Assembly: GCA_964035775.1 (NCBI GenBank)
Contig: OZ038318.1
Span: 12,840,946 to 12,904,945, forward strand
Direction: 5' to 3'
Length of the DNA stretch: 64,000 nucleotides
Source: Osedax frankpressi
Taxonomy: Eukaryota; Annelida; Polychaeta; Sabellida; Siboglinidae
A program made the translations under genes and the position numbers. Below the pieces are notes generated by a model. That model was not told where the DNA came from. It was given only the letters and a program-made list of their open reading frames with translations, and searched no databases. This document shows positions 14,477-27,200 of the stretch, piece after piece. How positions within the stretch are numbered: the first letter of the stretch is position 1; the number at the start of each line of letters is the position of its first letter.

Positions 14477-15150
14477 GTATATATAATTATATATATTAAG
14501 GAATATAACTTTTAATAATTGTAGTTGTCTATGTCATACATTTTATATTTTATATAAACATATAATATGTTTTACAATAGGTTAATATATTAATTAGAGT
14601 AAGTAATTAAATATCTAAATATTAATGATGAATAATATATCCCATATAGATAATAACAGAAGAAATGCTGGAATTATAACTTGATAGATAGATATATATA
14701 TATAATATATAATAAATAATTTTGCACATTCATTAGTTAAATATGTCAGCTATTATCTAACATGCCAATATGTCAGAAGATATAAGGTACTCCTGGATAC
14801 ATAATAAACTATCTACTCAGTTACATGAATCTATGACCGTAATAATAATAAAGCCGTACACTGTACGGCGTACAGATTATTTTGGACAATATTGTATTAT
14901 TATTTATCAATGAAACATTATACAATAGAATTATTATAGAATATGAATAGATATATGATTTAAAATGTATTTCACATGGACACAAACCTGTATTAACACA
15001 ATAACCTTTATATTGATGATAAATCATGGGCTGTTATTCTTATATTGTTCAGGAATATATATTATATTATTAATTTATGGCAAATATAATATATGATATA
15101 TAGCATATTACTAAACCTGTTCTATTATAAACCCCATTAAATTACTGTAT
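13010..15150. other. AT-rich non-coding region
   Basis: No exon could be supported. It contains five copies of a 21-bp repeat at 14,158-14,262 (TCATACATGATTCATAGTAT core) and a (TA)n run near 14,443-14,475. Confidence 0.5.
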
Positions 15151-15209
15151 TATTAACAGTTACTTCCGGTAGAGTTGTATGACCTAGAGTAGGGAAAGTG
15201 CCAACAACC

Positions 15210-18200
15210 ATGTTGAAACAAGCGAGACTTCCCGTTATCCCAACAGATGTACCAGTAGTGACTATATATCCATTCAACCAGGTTAGTGTAGTGTTAGTGT
15301 AGTATTAGTGTAGTGTTAGTGTTGTGTTAGTGTAGTGTTAGTGTAGTGTTAGTGTAGTGTTAGTGTAGTGTTAGTGTAGTGTTAGTGTAGTGTTAGTGTA
15401 GTGTTAGTGTAGTGTTAGTGTAGTGTTAGTGTAGTGTTAGTGTAGTGTTAGTGTAGTGTTAGTGTAGTGTTAGTGTAGTGTTAGTGTAGTGTTAGTGTAG
15501 TGTTAGTGTAGTGTTAGTGTAGTGTTAGTGTAGTGTTAGTGTAGTGTTAGTGTAGTGTTAGTGTAGTGTTAGTGTAGTGTTAGTGTAGTGTTAGTGTAGT
15601 GTTAGTGTAGTGTTAGTGTAGTGTTAGTGTAGTGTTAGTGTAGTGTTAGTGTAGTGTTAGTGTAGTGTTAGTGTAGTGTTGGTGTAGTGTTGGTGTAGTG
15701 TTGGTGTAGTGTTAGTGTAGTGTTAGTGTAGTGTTAGTGTAGTGTTAGTGTAGTGTTAGTGTAGTGTTAGTGTAGTGTTGGTGTAGTGTTGGTGTAGTGT
15801 TAGTGTAGTGTTAGTGTAGTGTTAGTGTAGTGTTAGTGTAGTGTTAGTGTAGTGTTAGTGTAGTGTTAGTGTAGTGTTAGTGTAGTGTTAGTGTAGTGTT
15901 AGTGTAGTGTTAGTGTAGTGTTAGTGTAGTGTTAGTGTAGTGTTAGTGTAGTGTTAGTGTAGTGTTAGTGTAGTGTTAGTGTAGTGTTAGTGTAGTGTTA
16001 GTGTAGTGTTAGTGTAGTGTTAGTGTAGTGTTAGTGTAGTGTTAGTGTAGTGTTAGTGTAGTGTTAGTGTAGTGTTAGTGTAGTGTTAGTGTAGTGTTAG
16101 TGTAGTGTTAGTGTAGTGTTAGTGTAGTGTTAGTGTAGTGTCAGTGTAGTGTTAGTGTAGTGTTAGTGTAGTGTTAGTGTAGTGTTAGTGTAGTGTTAGT
16201 GTAGTGTTAGTGTAGTGTTAGTGTAGTGTTAGTGTAGTGTTAGTGTAGTGTTAGTGTAGTGTTAGTGTAGTGTTTGTGTAGTGTTAGTGTAGTGTTAGTG
16301 TAGTGTTAGTGTAGTGTTAGTGTAGTGTTAGTGTAGTGTTAGTGTAGTGTTAGTGTAGTGTTAGTGTAGTGTTAGTGTAATGTTAGTGTAGTGTTGGTGT
16401 AGTGTTGGTGTAGTGTTAGTGTAGTGTTAGTGTAGTGTTAGTGTAGTGTTGGTGTAGTGTTGGTGTAGTGTTGGTGTAGTGTTAGTGTAGTGTTAGTGTA
16501 GTGTTAGTGTAGTATTGGTGTAGTGTTGGTGTAGTGTTAGTGTAGTGTTAGTGTAGTGTTAGTGTAGTGTTAGTGTAGTGTTAGTGTAGTATTGGTGTAG
16601 TGTTGGTGTAGTGTTAGTGTAGTGTTAGTGTAGTGTTAGTGTAGTGTTAGTGTAGTGTTAGTGTAGTGTTAGTGTAGTGTTAGTGTAGTGTTAGTGTAGT
16701 GTTAGTGTAGTGTTAGTGTAGTGTTAGTGTAGTGTTAGTGTAGTGTTAGTGTAGTGTTAGTGTAGTGTTGGTGTAGTGTTGGTGTAGTGTTAGTGTAGTG
16801 TTAGTGTAGTGTTAGTGTAGTGTTAGTGTAGTGTTAGTGTAGTGTTAGTGTAGTGTTAGTAAAGTGTTAGTGTAGTGTTGGTGTAGTGTTGGTGTAGTGT
16901 TGGTGTAGTATTGGTTTAGTGTCGGTGTAGTGTTATTGTAGTATTGGTGTAGTGTTACTGTAAGGTTAGTGTAGTGTTAGTGTAGTGTTAGTGTAGTGTT
17001 AGTGTAGTATTAGTGTAGTGTTAGTGTAGTGTTAGTGTAGTGTTAGTGTAGTATTAGTGTAGTGTTAGTGTAGTGTTAGTGTAGTGTTAGTGTAGTGTTA
17101 GTGTAGTGTTATTGTAGTGTTAGTGTAGTGTTAGTGTAGTGTTAGTGTAGTGTTAGTGTAGTGTTAGTGTAGTGTTAATGTAGTGTTATCGTAATGTTAT
17201 TATAGTGTTAGTGTAGTGTTAATGTAGTATTGATGTAATGTTATTGTAGTGTTATTGTATTGTTAGTGTAGTGTTAGTGTAGTGTTGGTGTAGTGTTGGT
17301 GTAGTATTGGTGTAGTGTTGGTGTAGTGTTGGTGTAGTGTTAGTGTAGTATTGGTGTAGTGTTGGTGTAGTGTTATTGTAGTATTGGTGTAGTGTTACTG
17401 TAAGGTTAGTGTAGTGTTAGTGTAGTGTTAGTGTAGTGTTAGTGTAGTATTAGTGTAGTGTTAGTGTAGTGTTAGTGTAGTGTTAGTGTAGTATTAGTGT
17501 AGTGTTAGTGTAGTGTTAGTGTAGTGTTAGTGTAGTGTTATTGTAGTGTTAGTGTAGTGTTAGTGTAGTGTTAGTGTAGTGTTAGTGTAGTGTTAATGTA
17601 GTGTTATCGTAATGTTATTATAGTGTTAGTGTAGTGTTAATGTAGTATTGATGTAATGTTATTGTAGTGTTATTGTATTGTTAGTGTAGTGTTATTGTAG
17701 TGTTGGTGTAGTGTTGGTGTAGTGTTGGTGTAGTGTTGGTGTAGTGTTGGTGTAATGTTAGTGTAGTGTTGGTGTAGTGTTGGTGTAGTGTTAGTGTAGT
17801 ATTGGTGTAGTGTTAGTGTAGTGTTAGTGTAGTATTGGTGTAGTGTTATTGTAGTGTTATTGTAGTGTTAGTGTAGTGTTAGTGTAGTGTTAGTGTAGTG
17901 TTATTGTAGTGTTAGTGTAGTATTAGTGTAGTGTTAGTGTAGTGTTATTGTAGTGTTAGTATAGTGTTAGTGTAGTGTTAGTGTAGTGTTAGTGTAGTGT
18001 TAGTGTAGTGTTAGTGTAGTATTGATGTAATGTTATTGTAGTGTTATTGTAGTGTTAGTGTAGTGTTAGTGTAGTGTTAGTGTAGTGTTAGTGTAGTGTT
18101 AGTGTAGTGTTAGTGTAGTATTGGTGTAGTGTTACTGTAAGGTTAGTGTAGTGTTAGTATAGTATTGGTGTAATGTTATTGTATTGTTATTGTAGTGTTA

Positions 18201-21200
18201 GTGTAGTGTTAGTGTAGTGTTATCGTAATGTTATTATAGTATTAGTGTAGTGTTAGTGTAGTATTGGTGTAGTGTTATTGTAGTGTTATTGTAGTGTTAT
18301 TGTAGTGTTAGTGTAGTGTTGGTGTAGTGTTAGTGTAGTGTTAGTGTAGTGTTAGTGTAGTGTTAGTGTAGTGTTAGTGTAGTGTTATTGTAGTGTTAGT
18401 GTAGTGTTAGTGTAGTGTTAGTGTAGTGTTAGTGTAGTGTTAATGTAGTGTTATCGTAATGTTATTATAGTGTTAGTGTAGTGTTAATGTAGTATTGATG
18501 TAATGTTATTGTAGTGTTATTGTATTGTTATTGTATTGTTAGTGTAGTGTTATTGTAGTGTTAGTGTAGTGTTAGTGTAGTGTTAGTGTAGTGTTAGTGT
18601 AGTGTTAGTGTAGTGTTAGTGTAGTGTTAGTGTAGTGTTAGTGTAGTGTTGGTGTAGTGTTAGTGTAGTGTTAGTGTAGTGTTAGTGTAGTGTTAGTGTA
18701 GTGTTAGTGTAGTGTTAGTGTAGTGTTGGTGTAGTGTTGGTGTAGTATTGGTGTAGTGTTGGTGTAGTGTTGGTGTAGTGTTGGTGTAGTGTTGGTGTAG
18801 TATTGGTTTAGTGTCGGTGTAGTGTTGGTGTAGTGTTGGTGTAGTGTTAGTGTAGTATTGGTGTAGTGTTGGTGTAGTGTTATTGTAGTATTGGTGTAGT
18901 GTTACTGTAAGGTTAGTGTAGTGTTAGTGTAGTGTTAGTGTAGTGTTAGTGTAGTATTAGTGTAGTGTTAGTGTAGTGTTAGTGTAGTGTTAGTGTAGTA
19001 TTAGTGTAGTGTTAGTGTAGTGTTAGTGTAGTGTTAGTGTAGTGTTATTGTAGTGTTAGTGTAGTGTTAGTGTAGTGTTAGTGTAGTGTTAGTGTAGTGT
19101 TAATGTAGTGTTATCGTAATGTTATTATAGTGTTAGTGTAGTGTTAATGTAGTATTGATGTAATGTTATTGTAGTGTTATTGTATTGTTAGTGTAGTGTT
19201 ATTGTAGTGTTGGTGTAGTGTTGGTGTAGTGTTGGTGTAGTGTTGGTGTAGTGTTGGTGTAATGTTAGTGTAGTGTTGGTGTAGTGTTGGTGTAGTGTTA
19301 GTGTAGTATTGGTGTAGTGTTAGTGTAGTGTTAGTGTAGTATTGGTGTAGTGTTATTGTAGTGTTATTGTAGTGTTAGTGTAGTGTTAGTGTAGTGTTAG
19401 TGTAGTGTTATTGTAGTGTTAGTGTAGTATTAGTGTAGTGTTAGTGTAGTGTTATTGTAGTGTTAGTATAGTGTTAGTGTAGTGTTAGTGTAATGTTAGT
19501 GTAGTGTTAGTGTAGTGTTAGTGTAGTATTGATGTAATGTTATTGTAGTGTTATTGTAGTGTTAGTGTAGTGTTAGTGTAGTGTTAGTGTAGTGTTAGTG
19601 TAGTGTTAGTGTAGTGTTAGTGTAGTGTTGATGTATTGTTAGAGTAGTGTTGGTGTAGTGTTAGTGTAGGTTAGTATAGTGTTAGTGTAGTATTAATGTA
19701 GTGTTAGTGTAGTGTTATTATAGTATTGGTTTAGTGTTACTGTAAGGTTAGTGTAGTGTTAGTGTAGTGTTAGTGTAGTGTTAGTGTAGTGTTAGTGTAG
19801 TGTTAGTGTAGTGTTAGTGTAGTGTTAGTGTAGTGTTAGTGTAGTGTTAGTGTAGTGTTAGTGTAGTGTTAGTGTAGTGTTAGTGTAGTGTTAGTGTAGT
19901 GTTAGTGTAGTGTTAGTGTAGTGTTAGTGTAGTGTTAGTGTAGTGTTAGTGTAGTGTTAGTGTAGTGTTAGTGTAGTGTTAGTGTAGTGTTAGTGTAGTG
20001 TTAGTGTAGTGTTAGTGTAGTGTTAGTGTAGTGTTAGTGTAGTGTTAGTGTAGTGTTAGTGTAGTGTTAGTGTAGTGTTAGTGTAGTGTTAGTGTAGTGT
20101 TAGTGTAGTGTTAGTGTAGTGTTAGTGTAGTGTTAGTGTAGTGTTAGTGTAGTGTTAGTGTAGTGTTAGTGTAGTGTTAGTGTAGTGTTAGTGTAGTGTT
20201 ATTGTAGTGTTAGTGTAGTGTTAGTGTAGTGTTATTGCAGTTTTAGTGTAGTGTTAGTGTAGTGTTATTGTAGTTTTAGTGTAGTGTTAGTGTAGTGTTA
20301 TTGTAGTTTTAGTGTAGTGTTAGTGTAGTGTTAGTGTAGTGTTACTGTAGCGTTATTGTATTGTTAGTGTAGTGTTATTATACTGTTAGTGTATTGTTAT
20401 TGAGTGTTAGTTTAGTGTTAGTTTAGTGCTATTGTAGTGTTATTGTAGTGTTAGTGTAGTATTGGTGTAGTGTTACTGTAAGGTTAGTGTAGTGTTAGTA
20501 TAGTATTGGTGTAATGTTATTGTAGTGTTATTGTAGTGTTAGTGTAGTGTTAGTGTAGTGTTATCGTAATGTTATTATAGTGTTAGTGTAGTGTTAGTGT
20601 AGTATTGGTGTAGTGTTATTGTAGTGTTATTGTAGTGTTATTGTAGTGTTATTGTAGTGTTAGTGTAGTGTTGGTGTAGTGTTAGTGTAGTGTTAGTGTA
20701 GTGTTAGTGTAGTGTTAGTGTAGTGTTAGTGTAGTGTTATTGTAGTGTTAGTGTAGTGTTAGTGTAGTGTTAGTGTAGTGTTAGTGTAGTGTTAGTGTAG
20801 TGTTAGTGTAGTGTTAGTGTAGTATTAGTGTAGTGTTATTGTAGTATTGGTGTAGTGTTAGTGTAGTGTTAGTGTAGTGTTAGTGTAGTGTTAGTGTAGT
20901 GTTAGTGTAGTGTTAGTGTAGTGTTAGTGTAGTGTTAGTGTAGTGTTAGTGTAGTGTTAGTGTAGTGTTATTGTAGTGTTAGTGTAGTGTTAGTGTAGTG
21001 TTAGTGTAGTGTTAGTGTAGTGTTAGTGTAGTGTTAGTGTAGTGTTAGTGTAGTGTTAGTGTAGTGTTAGTATAGTGTTAGTGTAGTGTTAGTGTAGTGT
21101 TACTGTAGTGTTAGTGTAGTATTGGTGTAGTGTTATTGTATTGTTAGTGTAGTGTTAGTGTAGTGTTAGTGTAGTGTTAGTGTAGTGTTAGTGTAGTGTT

Positions 21201-24200
21201 AGTGTAGTATTGGTGTAGTGTTATTGTAATGTTAGTGTAGTGTTAGTGTAGTGTTAGTGTAGTGTTAGTGTAGTATTGGTGTAGTGTTATTGTATTGTTA
21301 GTGTAGTGTTAGTGTAGTGTTAGTGTAGTGTTAGTGTAGTGTTAGTGTAGTGTTAGTGTAGTGTTAGTGTAGTGTTATTGTAGTATTGGTGTAGTGTTAT
21401 TGTAGTGTTGGTGTTGTGTTAGTGTAGTGTTACTGTAGTGTAGGTGTAGTGTTAGTGTAGTATTAGTGTAGTGTTAGTGTAGTGTTAGTGTAGTGTTACT
21501 GTAGTGTTAGTGTAGTATTGATGTAGTATTCGTCTAGTGTTAGTGTAGTGATGTAAGTTTAGTAAATCGATATTAGTATTAATGTTACAAATATGTTACA
21601 TTATATTTTTATATATAACAAAAATAATTTGAATACAATACAATATATATAATTACTCATATAATTACTCATATAATTACTTATATAATTACTTATATAA
21701 TTACTTATATAATTACTTATATAATTACTTATATAATTACTTATATAATTACTCATATAATTACTTATATAATTACTTATATAATTACTTATATAATTAC
21801 TTATATAATTACTTATATAATTACTTATATAATTACTTATATAATTACTTATATAATTACTTATATAATTACTTATATAATTACTTATATAATTACTTAT
21901 ATAATTACTTATATAATTACTTATATAATTACTTATATAATTACTTATATAATTAATTATATAATTACTTATATAATTACTTATATAATTACTTATATAA
22001 TTACTTATATAATTACTTATATAATTACTTATATAATTACTTATATAATTACTTATATAATTACTTATATAATTACTTATATAATTACTTATATAATTAC
22101 TTATATAATTACTTATATAATTACTTATATAATTACTTATATAATTACTTATATAATTACTTATATAATTACTTATATAATTACTTATATAATTACTTAT
22201 ATAATTACTTATATAATTACTTATATAATTACTTATATAATTACTTATATAATTACTTATATAATTTCTTATATAATTACTTATATAATTACTTATATAA
22301 TTACTTATATAATTACTTATATAATTACTTATATAATTACTTATATAATTACTTATATAATTACTTATGTAATTACTTACATAATTACTCATATAATTAC
22401 TTATATAATTACTTATATAATTACTCATATAATTACTTATATAATTACATATATAATTACATATATAATTACTTATATAATTACTTATATAATTACATAT
22501 ATAATTACATATATAATAACTTATATAATTACTTATATAATTACTTATATAATTACTCATATAATTACTTATATAATTACATATATAATTACTTATATAA
22601 TTACTTATATAATTACTTATATAATTACATATATAATTACATATATAATTACTTATATAATTACTTATAACTGCACGTAAACTTTAACAATTTAATAGAG
22701 TAACAAGTGATAATACGATTTTATTTATTCGATTGCATAATAGAAACAATGGAGACCATCAAAATCTATCCCTGGTCCAATAGAACAAATGGAGTACTCT
22801 ATTAATATAGATATTCCTATTTCACTTCCGATGATTATGTCATCAGCGCAGGGTTCGTGCGTGTTATATAATAATGAATTAATTGTTATTATATAACAAT
22901 TATTATCTAGTCTCAGACTAGTCACATCTGACCAGGTTTTGAATAACTTTAATAACAACATTCAACATTAATTATTTAATAATTCTTTATAATCAAGCAT
23001 GACATCAGAATATGGTAAATTGTGTTTATTTAATTGTATGATTACTTATAGTTATTTATAATATGTGTTAAGTAATTATTCGTGAACCTTAAGGTCTATA
23101 TCTTGTTTAGTATAACTTTAATACAGGTGATTTCGTATCTCAAAACACGATTGGTCAGTATTTAGGATGTTTATATTTCGTAGAATAGTATAGAGAGTAC
23201 AGAGGTCAAAAAATAACAAATATATTACCTGGAGTGCATTTTAATTACCCTATCTAATAATAATTATAATAATAATAATTATAATAATTATAATAATAAT
23301 AATTATTATTATTATTATAATAATACATATTAATATAATATATTTATTATATTACAATTAAATTTAAAAGATATATTAATGACACTTTATACGTTGTTCG
23401 TTATGTATATAATGAGGATTAATATGCCTAAATTTATCTTATTTTCCCAAGTACTCAAAATTTAAACTAAATCATTCTAAATCTAAATAAACGTAAACAA
23501 TTCGCATACTTTTGAAAGGGAAGGAAATCAAATATGTAAGATCGAAAACACACGTTAGTATTTCGTATGTACTGCACATCTCTACATGCGTATGCACTCC
23601 ACATCTCTACATGCGCATGATATGTACACTTCTGCATGCGTATGCACTCCACATCTCTACACGCGTATGCACTCCACATCTCTACATGCGCATGATATGT
23701 ACACTTCTGCATGCGTATTCACTGCACATCTCTGCATGTGTAATATACATTGTGTATGCACTGCACACCTCTATATGCGTATGCACTTCACACCCCCGCA
23801 TGCGTGTGCACTCTATATGTACATATGATAGTACACAATAACTTAAATGCGTGTAACCTCCTCACCTTTATTCGCGTGTGTACACTGCACATCTATATGC
23901 GTGTACTCCATACCTCTACACGTGTATGCACCCAATTGCATTACTCTACATGAGTTTGCATTTCCCATGTTACATAAGGTGGTACCGTACATCTCTAATT
24001 GCGTGTGTATTGCGAATACAGGCACACCCTAAACTTTCTCCGAGGTCTGAAATTGCGCTACGTCAAAAAAATCAGCCCAAAGGTCATTTCATCTCTAAAC
24101 ATGACAGAGAGGTGTCCACTCTGCAGGTAGTTTCGCTTATACCATGGCCCAATTATGAATTAACATGTTTAAAAGTAGTTGAACATAATTAAAATATATG

Positions 24201-27200
24201 TTACGTATAAACTATAAATTATACAAATATATAGATTGTGAAATTAATTGATCTTCTAAATAATATTAAATATCTTATTATTAAACATATTATTATTAAA
24301 TATCTTATTATTAAATATCTTATTATTAAATATCTTATTATTAAATATCTTATTATTAAATATCTTATTATTAAATATCTTATTATTAAATATCTTATTA
24401 TTAAACATCTTATTATTAAATATCTTATTATTAAATATATTATTATTAAATATCTTTATATTAAACATCTTATTATTAAATATCTTATTATTAAATATAT
24501 TATTATTAAATATCATCTTAAACATCTTATTATTAAATATATTAATGTTAAATATCTTATTAAATATTTTATTATAATATAGCTTATTATTAAATAGCTT
24601 ATTATTAAACATAATATTATTAAATATCTTATTATTAAACATAATATTATTAAATATCTTATTATTAAATATCTTTTCATTAAACATCTTATTATTAAAT
24701 ATCTTATATTAAATATCTTATTATTAAATATATTATTGTTAAATATCTTATTAAATATTTTATTATAATATAGCTTATTATTAAATATCTTATTGTTAAA
24801 TATCTATTTATTAAATATTTTATTATTATATATCTTCTTATTAAACATCTCTATATAGAGACCACACCCCTTTACAGAAGATACACCTTTATATACAGAC
24901 CACACCCCTTTACAGAAGATATACCTCTATATAGAGACCACACCCCTTTACAGAAGATATACCTTTATATACAGACCACACCCCTTTACAGAATATATAC
25001 CTCTATATACAGACCACACCCCTTTACAGAAGATATACCTCTATATACAGACCACACCCCTTTACAGAAGATATACCTCTATATACAGACCACACCCCTT
25101 TACAGAAGATATACCTCTATATACAGACCACACCCCTTTACAGAAAATATACCTCTATATACAGACCATACCCCTTTACAGAAGATATACCTCTATATAC
25201 AGACCACACCCCTTTACAGAAGATATACCTCTATATACAGACCACACCCCTTTACAGAAGATATACCTCTATATATAGACCACACCCCTTTACAGAAGAT
25301 ATACCTCTATATCCAGACCACACCCCTTTACAGAAGATATACCTCTATATATAGACCACACCCCTTTACAGAAGATATACCTCTATATCCAGACAACACC
25401 CCTTTACAGAAGATATACCTCTATATACAGACCACACCCCTTTACAGAAGATATACCTCTATATATAGACCACACCCCTTTACAGAAGATATACCTCTAT
25501 ATCCAGACCACACCCCTTTACAGAATATATACCTCTATATACAGACCACACCCCTTTACAGACCATAAGCTCACCAAGAGATATTAGTCCCCAGGAAACC
25601 TGCATAACAGTGAAAAGACAAAGATCAAACTGTAACATTTTTAAGGTGAAAGGTCAGAAATTGCACCATGACACCTCCTTCTACGCTGTCCCTTCACTTA
25701 GAAACAGTTAGTTACTTATAACAATGAATCATGCCTTAATAAAAGATCTCACCTCTTAACAGAAGACCACATCTCTACGTTAGAGTCAACCTTTTACAGG
25801 AGATCTCAACTTTTAATAGAATAATAATTCTCTTTATTGTAGATCTCAACGTACACCGCACACTACTCTCCCTATACTCCCAAAACAAAACTTAGGGATC
25901 GCACAACCTTCTCACTATAAGCAACCTACACTACACTCACCCCATAGGTACCACTACCATTAGATCAGGACCAATTCCTGTCTGTACACGTCTGGACAAT
26001 AAAGATAAACTAGATTTTAAGATGCCAGAAGAAGAGAGGTTTTCACAAATATGTTTCTTCTATAGATATTGCAGATAATAGAGTTTTTGAAATATAAATA
26101 GGAGATAATCATATAATGATAGCATCAAGTCTTATAGAGTATATATACTACTCTTGGGTACCATTTAGTAATATACTATTAAGTACTTCACAAATGTCAA
26201 AAATATTTTTTTAATAAATTTAACAAGGGGAATATTAATATTTAAAACATAATAATAAATGGATTTGAATATTTCATTAAAACTACAAAATTATGTATAA
26301 ATAGATATTAATTATTATAAAGAAATGTAAACATCTTCAAAAGCAAGTTATGTTTGAGAAGATATTAAAGATATTAAATTATATTTTATTAATTAAAATA
26401 TATAAATTTAGCTGGAATGTTGTGAGGGGATAATTGATTTAATATTCATTTAAATATTATATTAATATTCATTACAATATTATATTAATATTCATTACAA
26501 TATTATATTAATATTCATTTAAAATATTATATTATATTATATATTATATATTATATATATATTATATTAAATATTATATTAATATTCATTATGATTATGT
26601 ATGAGTTGAATCATTATCTTTGATAACAAATGAAAATAAAGAAGGGTACACCAACCCAGTTAATTACTGAAAATGAACGCAACATTGGTGGAATATTGAA
26701 TGTATTGATTTTTATATATTTGCCGGTACATCAATTTAATAATAACCCTGGATGTGTTTACTTTACTCTACTCGTGTCATCATCACATAATAAGTGACAC
26801 TCTTATGTAATTCTAACGCAGTTCATTCGTGTACCTCGACTCCACAATATACGACTCGATGGACAGATCTCTAACTTTACCTTCAATCAATTTCGGTCCA
26901 GCAACGTTAAGAAGGAGAGGAAGGAAACAAAGGTTAGGATATGGAGAGGAGATGATTACGTTAGATAGAGTGAGAGGGATAGAGGGAATGAAGGACAAAG
27001 ATAGGGGGAAAGGAGGGGAAATTGAGTGAGAAGTTAGGGAGAGATGGATTGGGGAATAATGGAGAGTTGATAAGGGATGAATGTAGGGAGGTGGAATGAT
27101 ATTTACCTTTTAATACAAACACATATTCTCAGTCGCCAGCACTCTTCTCGTGCGTCGTCTGTCTGTCGGTCTTTAAATCCCTGTCATAGACTAGGCGTTG

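Noticed and set aside
15282-21555. Telomeric or interstitial telomere repeat
   Set aside because: The unit GTTAGTGTAGT is not a known telomere repeat, and the array sits inside a gene intron.
21601-22560. SNYI-repeat protein on the minus strand
   Set aside because: Artefact of the 12-bp TTATATAATTAC satellite inside an intron.
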